Assembly (NCBI RefSeq): GCF_002814235.1
Contig: NZ_PHSU01000015.1
Coordinates: 186,001-250,000 of the forward strand
DNA: 64,000 bases
Direction of reading: 5' to 3'
DNA from: Pseudomonas sp. QS1027
GTDB lineage: Bacteria > Pseudomonadota > Gammaproteobacteria > Pseudomonadales > Pseudomonadaceae
Below are positions 59,872 through 64,000 of this stretch, in pieces (position 1 is the first letter of the stretch; each line of letters starts with the position of its first letter). A program made the translations under genes and the position numbers. The notes below the pieces were generated by a model. The model saw nothing but the letters and a program-made list of their open reading frames with translations, was not told the DNA's origin and made no database searches.

Positions 59872-60561
59872 ATGCTTCTGGAAGGCTTTGGCCCGCAGAT
59901 TTTGCTGGGTACTCTGGTCACACTCAAACTGGCGCTCTGGTCACTCTCGATCGCCATTCTGGCAGGGCTGCTCGGCGCCAGTTCGAAGTTATCCTCCCAT
60001 CGGTTATTGCGAGCACTGGCCACCGGTTATACGACGGCGATTCGCAGCATGCCGGATCTGGTGATCATGCTGTTGCTGTTCTTCAGCCTGCAGATGTTGC
60101 TCAACCGGATGACCGATTGGTTGGGCGTCAGCCAGGTCGATATCGACCCATTCCTGGCCGGTGTCGTCACCTTGGCGTTCATTTACGGGGCCTATTTTAC
60201 CGAGACGTTTCGCAGTGCCTTCCAGGCCGTTCCGGCGGGTCAGCTCGAAGCGGCGCGGGCTTATGGCATGAGCCGCTGGAACACCTTTCGCAAGGTGCTG
60301 TTCCCGCAAATGCTGCGTCACGCGCTGCCAGGCATCGGCAACAACTGGCAGGTGTTGATCAAGTCCACGGCCCTGGTCTCGATCATCGGCCTGACCGATG
60401 TGGTCAAGGCCACGCAGGATGCGGGCAAAGGCTCGCTACAGTTCTTCTACTTCACCCTGGTCGGCGGTCTGATCTACCTCGCCATTACCACCGTGTCCAA
60501 CGGGGTATTGATGTGGCTTGAGCGTCGCTACTCGGTGGGTGTCAGGACGGCAGCCCTATGA
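59872..60561 (+). CDS. Polar amino-acid ABC transporter permease (HisQ-like)
   Basis: A 229-residue inner-membrane permease with five hydrophobic helices. The cytoplasmic coupling loop is EAARAYGMSRWNTFRKVLFP (about 124-143) of the His/Glu/Gln/Arg family. AAGGAGAG supports the start. Its stop overlaps the next permease start by ATGA. It pairs with the HisM-like protein to form the channel. Confidence 0.92.
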   Translation: MLLEGFGPQILLGTLVTLKLALWSLSIAILAGLLGASSKLSSHRLLRALATGYTTAIRSMPDLVIMLLLFFSLQMLLNRMTDWLGVSQVDIDPFLAGVVTLAFIYGAYFTETFRSAFQAVPAGQLEAARAYGMSRWNTFRKVLFPQMLRHALPGIGNNWQVLIKSTALVSIIGLTDVVKATQDAGKGSLQFFYFTLVGGLIYLAITTVSNGVLMWLERRYSVGVRTAAL

Positions 60562-61271
60562 CCGGCATTCTCGGCGATTACTGGCAGGCTTACCTGTGGC
60601 GCGACGGGCCGTATTTTTCCGGGTTGGCGGTGACCTTGTGGTTGCTCATTCTGGCCGTGCTGATTGGCTTCTTGTTGGCGGTGCCGTTGTCGTTGGCCCG
60701 CACCAGCCGCAATCCGCTGCTGCGCCTGCCGGTCTGGGGTTACACCTACGTGTTTCGCGGTACGCCGTTGTATATCCAGCTGCTGTTCTTCTACACCGGG
60801 GTGTACAGCTTGCAGGTGATTCGATCGCAGGATTTCCTCAACGCGTTTTTCCGTGACGGCTTCAACTGCACGGTGTTGGCGTTCGGGCTCAATACCTGTG
60901 CCTACATGACCGAAATCTTCGCCGGCGCCATCAGGGCCGTTCCCCACGGTGAAGTCGAGGCCGCGCGCGCCTTCGGGATGAACCGCTTCACGCTGTATCG
61001 GCGGATTGTCCTGCCCTCGGCGTTACGCCAGGCCCTGCCGCTGTTCAGCAATGAAGTGATTCTGATGCTGCATTCCACCTCGGTGGCGTTCACCGCCACG
61101 GTGCCCGATTTGCTGAAGATTGCCCGGGATGTGAATTCGGCGACCTACGCCTCTTTCACGGCCTTTGGCATTGCCGGAGTGCTGTATGCCGGTAGCGCAT
61201 TTTTCCTGATCTGGCTGTTTCGACGTGGCGAGCTGCATTGGCTGGCCTACCTCAAACCCCGGACGCACTGA
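60558..61271 (+). CDS. Polar amino-acid ABC transporter permease (HisM-like)
   Basis: A 237-residue permease with about five hydrophobic helices and the coupling loop VEAARAFGMNRFTLYRRIVLP (about 133-153). PVWGYTYVFRGTPLYIQLLF is typical of the HisM subgroup. It starts at an ATGA overlap with the HisQ-like gene and is followed 20 bases later by the ATPase. Both permeases are complete. Confidence 0.92.
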   Translation: MTGILGDYWQAYLWRDGPYFSGLAVTLWLLILAVLIGFLLAVPLSLARTSRNPLLRLPVWGYTYVFRGTPLYIQLLFFYTGVYSLQVIRSQDFLNAFFRDGFNCTVLAFGLNTCAYMTEIFAGAIRAVPHGEVEAARAFGMNRFTLYRRIVLPSALRQALPLFSNEVILMLHSTSVAFTATVPDLLKIARDVNSATYASFTAFGIAGVLYAGSAFFLIWLFRRGELHWLAYLKPRTH

Positions 61272-61291
61272 CTCCAAGCGGATTGGCTCGA

Positions 61292-62059
61292 ATGTATAAA
61301 TTGATCGTTGAAGATGTGCATAAAAACTATGGCAGCCATGAAGTTCTCAAGGGTGTCTCGCTCAAGGCCAGGGCGGGTGATGTGATCAGCATCATCGGTT
61401 CCTCGGGTTCTGGAAAAAGTACCTTCCTGCGCTGTATCAACCTGCTCGAACAGCCGTCGGCGGGGCGCATCACTGTCAATGCCGAGGAACTGCTCACACG
61501 CAAGAATTCAGGGGGAGACTTGTGTGCGGCCAATCCCCGGCAGTTGCAGCGGATGCGCAGCCAGTTGTCGATGGTGTTTCAGCACTTCAATCTGTGGAGC
61601 CATATGACGGTGCTGGAGAACCTTGTCGAGTGCCCGATGAGTGTGCTGGGTCTCACCCGCAAGGAGGCCCAGGAGCGGGCGCGTCATTACCTGGCGAAGG
61701 TCGGCCTGGCGGAAAAGGTCGAGGGCCAGTATCCGGCCCATCTGTCCGGTGGCCAACAACAGCGTGTCGCCATTGCCCGTGCGCTGGCCATGGAGCCCCA
61801 GGTGATGCTGTTCGACGAACCGACTTCGGCCCTGGACCCTGAACTGGTGGGCGAGGTGCTCAAGGTCATGCAGCAGCTGGCGGAGGAAGGCCGGACGATG
61901 GTGGTGGTTACCCATGAAATGGCATTTGCCAGGCAGGTGTCGAACCATGTGGTTTTTCTGCATCAGGGCAGGGTAGAAGAGCAGGGAGACCCGGACCGGG
62001 TCTTTGAGCAGCCTCGTAGCGAGCGGTTGAAGCAGTTTCTGGCTGGGAGTCTTAAGTAG
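61292..62059 (+). CDS. Polar amino-acid ABC transporter ATPase (HisP-like)
   Basis: A 255-residue ATPase. Walker A GSSGSGKST (near 36), Q-loop VFQHFNLWSHMTVLENL, signature LSGGQQQR, Walker B VMLFDEPTSALDPE and the switch histidine TVVTHEM-like segment (VVVTHEM) are all present. I set the start at ATG 61292; an earlier in-frame start overlaps the previous gene. It powers the transporter and is the last gene of the unit. Confidence 0.94.
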   Translation: MYKLIVEDVHKNYGSHEVLKGVSLKARAGDVISIIGSSGSGKSTFLRCINLLEQPSAGRITVNAEELLTRKNSGGDLCAANPRQLQRMRSQLSMVFQHFNLWSHMTVLENLVECPMSVLGLTRKEAQERARHYLAKVGLAEKVEGQYPAHLSGGQQQRVAIARALAMEPQVMLFDEPTSALDPELVGEVLKVMQQLAEEGRTMVVVTHEMAFARQVSNHVVFLHQGRVEEQGDPDRVFEQPRSERLKQFLAGSLK

Positions 62060-62214
62060 TTACGTTTGAGGGCGGGTTTCACCCGTCGCCAAGTGGGAGA
62101 ATGCGGCGATCGCCTACAACCTTCACCGCATCGGTAAGCAGAGCGAAAATTGCAGGTTAATTGTTACTCGTGTACTTTTATAACAATTAAACGTGATGCT
62201 ATGGGACAATCGCT

Positions 62215-62682
62215 ATGCACACTCTCACGTTGGAACAGCTGCGGGCCACTACCGATGCGGGTGGCATCGTCGGTGTCACCCTGAAAGCCCTGGGTGGGGC
62301 TTTTTTCGTCCAGGTCGAAACCCGGAACGGAGACGCTGCCGTACTGGCCAAGTCGCGTAGTAGCGAGCCGCGCAGTTTCGGCAATCCTGGCCAGGCCCTG
62401 AACCTGCTGCTCGGGCTCGGCCTTGTGGTCGGTGCCTTCGATGTTGCGCTCTGGAATCCCGAGGACAAGAGCGCCAATCGGACGCGACCTGATCGTGCAG
62501 AAGCGCTGAAGCGTACCCATGGGGCCGCCGAACACGACAAATGGTTTCGTGAGCAGGTGCAACAGGGACTGGCCGAAGCGGATGATCCGAATACCCAGTG
62601 GGTATCGCATGAAGAGGCGAAATCAAGCTGGGCTGCGAAACGAGCGGAGTTGGCGAAACGCATCAAGGAGGGCGGTTCTTGA
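62215..62682 (+). CDS. Long antitoxin-like protein paired with ParE toxin
   Basis: A 155-residue protein. The C-terminal ~50 residues (HDKWFREQVQQGLAEADDPN then TQWVSHEEAKSSWAAKRAEL) have the helical tail of ParD/StbD-type antitoxins, with VSHEE before a basic helix. The N-terminal ~95 residues (LTLEQLRATTDAGGIVGVTL through WNPEDK) form a separate domain that I do not recognise, not the usual ribbon-helix-helix or Phd fold. The stop codon overlaps the toxin start (TTGA), so the pair is translationally coupled. Antitoxin role is inferred from gene order and tail. Confidence 0.7.
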   Translation: MHTLTLEQLRATTDAGGIVGVTLKALGGAFFVQVETRNGDAAVLAKSRSSEPRSFGNPGQALNLLLGLGLVVGAFDVALWNPEDKSANRTRPDRAEALKRTHGAAEHDKWFREQVQQGLAEADDPNTQWVSHEEAKSSWAAKRAELAKRIKEGGS

Positions 62683-62969
62683 TTATTCGCTGGCTCCCCA
62701 GTGCGATTCAGGACCGTGATGTACAGCTCGACTATATTGCTGAGCGCAATCCTGGTGCTGCGATCGACCAAGGTGATCGCATTGAGCATCAGGTCAGCCA
62801 GTTGCCCGATCACCCGGAGATGGGGCGGTTCGGTCGCATCGAAGGGACACGCGAACTGGTCATTGGCGGCACCCCGTTCGTCGTTGTTTACCGCCTCAGG
62901 CCCAGCCTCAAGCGCATCGAGATTATCCGTTTGTTGCACGGTGCCCAGCAGTGGCCGAAAACTGATTAA
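62679..62969 (+). CDS. parE: ParE/RelE-type toxin
   Basis: A 96-residue type II toxin of the ParE/RelE superfamily. The pattern AIQDRDVQLDYIAERNPGAA is helix one, then GRIEGTRELVIGGTPFVVVY is the central beta region, and IEIIRLLHGAQQWP is the conserved C-terminal strand. ParE toxins poison gyrase, while RelE relatives cleave mRNA; the motif favours the ParE branch. It starts with TTG overlapping the antitoxin stop, with AAGGAGGG ahead. It looks intact. Confidence 0.85.
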   Translation: MIIRWLPSAIQDRDVQLDYIAERNPGAAIDQGDRIEHQVSQLPDHPEMGRFGRIEGTRELVIGGTPFVVVYRLRPSLKRIEIIRLLHGAQQWPKTD

Positions 62970-63092
62970 GCAAGTGCAATGCGGCGTTGCCAGACTCTGC
63001 TTCGGAAACGCAGAAAGTCGATTTTAAAAGCTCTGGAACGCCCCTCGACCCGTTTTCACGGGCCAAGGGGGCATCCCAAGCGATCTGTGAAC

Positions 63093-63314
63093 CTAAGCCT
63101 CCCACCCCGCCCCACTGACCGCCGCTTGCGCCAGCGGATGCATGTCGGCCCCCTGGTGCTCCGTCTGCCAAGCCAGCAACTCCTTGCGCATGCCGGGTGT
63201 CCAGAACATCTGCAGATGATTGCGCACCCCCAGCACGGCCTGTTGCTGGTCCGGTTCGCTGGCGAAGTACTGGGCGATCTGGTTGGCCATCTTGATCAGG
63301 TTTTCAGTGCTCAT
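63093..63314 (-). CDS. fdsD: NAD-dependent formate dehydrogenase delta subunit
   Basis: A 73-residue protein of the FdsD family. ENLIKMANQIAQYFASEPDQ then HLQMFWTPGMRKELLAW is diagnostic. It is a small subunit or assembly factor of the soluble molybdenum formate dehydrogenase. Its start overlaps the alpha-subunit stop (ATGA). It is the last gene of the operon on the minus strand. Confidence 0.88.
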   Translation of the reverse strand: MSTENLIKMANQIAQYFASEPDQQQAVLGVRNHLQMFWTPGMRKELLAWQTEHQGADMHPLAQAAVSGAGWEA

Positions 63315-64000
63315 CGGCGTACCTCGGCTTTGGCTCCGGCGCCGCGTTCATGACGGCGTTCGTCAAGCAGACGTTGTTGCTCGTCGCTGAATTCCTGGTA
63401 GCGTTTTTGCCACTCGGAAGGGTGGTAGACGCGGCTGACTTCCACGGCCGTGACCTTGTACTCCGGACAGTTGGTCGCCCAGTCGGAGTTGTCGGTGGTG
63501 ATGACGTTGGCCCCCGATTCCGGGAAGTGGAAGGTGGTGTACACCACGCCCGGAGCCACCCGTTCAGTGACCCGCGCACGGAGTACGGTCTGCCCCGCGC
63601 GGCTGCCGATACCGACCCAGTCACCTTCGTTGATGCCACGGCTCTCGGCGTCGCTCGGGTGGATTTCCAGGCGGTCTTCGTCGTGCCAGGCGACGTTCTC
63701 GGTACGCCGGGTCTGGGCGCCGACGTTGTACTGGCTGAGGATGCGCCCGGTGGTCAGCAGCAGGGGATAACGATTGTTGACCTTTTCCTCGGTGGGTATG
63801 TAGCCGGTGAGCATGAAACGCCCCTTGCCACGCACGAATTGATCGATGTGCATGGTCGGCGTGCCGTCCGGTGCCGCGGCGTTGCACGGCCATTGCAGGC
63901 TGCCATGGCGATCCAGTTCGGCGTAGCTGACGTTGGTGAAGGTCGGCGTCAGGCTGGCGATTTCATCCATGATTTCCGAAGGGTGCTTGTAGTGCATGGG
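63311..64000 (-). CDS. fdsA: Formate dehydrogenase alpha subunit (partial, C-terminal part)
   Basis: The last ~230 residues of the molybdopterin subunit of the NAD-dependent formate dehydrogenase, which oxidises formate to carbon dioxide. The frame is open to the window end, so the catalytic N-terminal three quarters lie outside. The visible part is the molybdopterin-dinucleotide-binding domain: YPLLLTTGRILSQYNVGAQT, RTENVAWHDEDRLEIHPSDA, GDWVGIGSRAGQTVLRARVT and VYTTFHFPESGANVIT. It ends with a polar, arginine-rich tail. fdsD follows by overlap. Confidence 0.92.
   Translation of the reverse strand, partial: PMHYKHPSEIMDEIASLTPTFTNVSYAELDRHGSLQWPCNAAAPDGTPTMHIDQFVRGKGRFMLTGYIPTEEKVNNRYPLLLTTGRILSQYNVGAQTRRTENVAWHDEDRLEIHPSDAESRGINEGDWVGIGSRAGQTVLRARVTERVAPGVVYTTFHFPESGANVITTDNSDWATNCPEYKVTAVEVSRVYHPSEWQKRYQEFSDEQQRLLDERRHERGAGAKAEVRR

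Noticed and set aside
1..64000. tRNA, rRNA, prophage or integron structures
   Set aside because: No cloverleaf with a conserved T-loop, no rRNA segment, and no integrase, transposase or phage gene was seen.

Overview
The window comes from a GC-rich gammaproteobacterium, almost certainly a Pseudomonas of the fluorescens group. Three things point there: the cyoBCDE terminal-oxidase operon, a wss-type acetylated-cellulose operon like the one known from P. fluorescens SBW25, and two tandemly related rsmX-type regulatory RNAs. No tRNA, rRNA, CRISPR array, phage or complete insertion sequence is visible. It reads as ordinary chromosome with a few accessory scars (toxin-antitoxin remnants, REP-type palindromes and one 1-kb low-coding patch).

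Layout. 1-3.2 kb: end of the cytochrome bo3 operon (cyoB partial, cyoC, cyoD, cyoE), closed by a terminator shared with a convergent MocR-type regulator. 4.8-15.8 kb: mixed housekeeping and regulatory genes, namely a hypothetical protein, a DUF4124 protein, a chemoreceptor, a DedA protein, an AraC regulator divergent from an exported alpha/beta hydrolase, a LysR regulator divergent from an acetylornithine-type aminotransferase, a PAS-GGDEF diguanylate cyclase, a TPR/transglutaminase-like exported protein and a glycine-zipper lipoprotein. Two rsmX-like sRNA genes (about 5625-5738 and 12685-12798) sit 7 kb apart with identical promoter geometry. 15.9-17.8 kb: an EcsC-family protein, a truncated antitoxin remnant and an unknown protein.

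18.2-32.8 kb: the wssABCDEFGHI operon. WssA-E are the cellulose synthase machinery (MinD-like ATPase, c-di-GMP-responsive BcsA, BcsB, endoglucanase, TPR/porin export protein). WssF-I are the alginate-acetylation-like module that O-acetylates the polymer. Almost all genes overlap by ATGA-type junctions. The usual tenth gene, wssJ, is absent; a convergent PhoD-type phosphatase follows instead.

35.2-40.8 kb: a self-contained TonB system in the order exbD-tonB-receptor-exbB, followed by an exported phospholipase-D-like protein. 40.9-49.9 kb: an AroP-type aromatic amino-acid permease, an MlaA lipoprotein with a small coupled gene, an OmpR/EnvZ-type two-component pair, a dCache chemoreceptor, a DeoR regulator and a Kdo hydroxylase. 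50.4-56.6 kb: a TM2 protein, a gene-poor stretch with repeats and terminators, an orphan CrtZ-like hydroxylase, a VOC protein, a DUF4087 protein, a second diguanylate cyclase, a DUF3077 protein and a decayed toxin-antitoxin pair.

56.7-62.1 kb: a LysR regulator divergent from an M20 amidohydrolase and a polar amino-acid ABC transporter (binding protein, two permeases, ATPase), which looks like an uptake-and-hydrolysis unit for an N-acyl amino acid. 62.2-64 kb: an intact ParE-type toxin with an unusually long antitoxin, then the 3' end of an NAD-dependent formate dehydrogenase operon (delta subunit and partial alpha subunit). Regulation by c-di-GMP (two GGDEF proteins, the BcsA PilZ domain) and by Gac/Rsm (two rsmX copies) plausibly converges on the cellulose operon; that link is inference.
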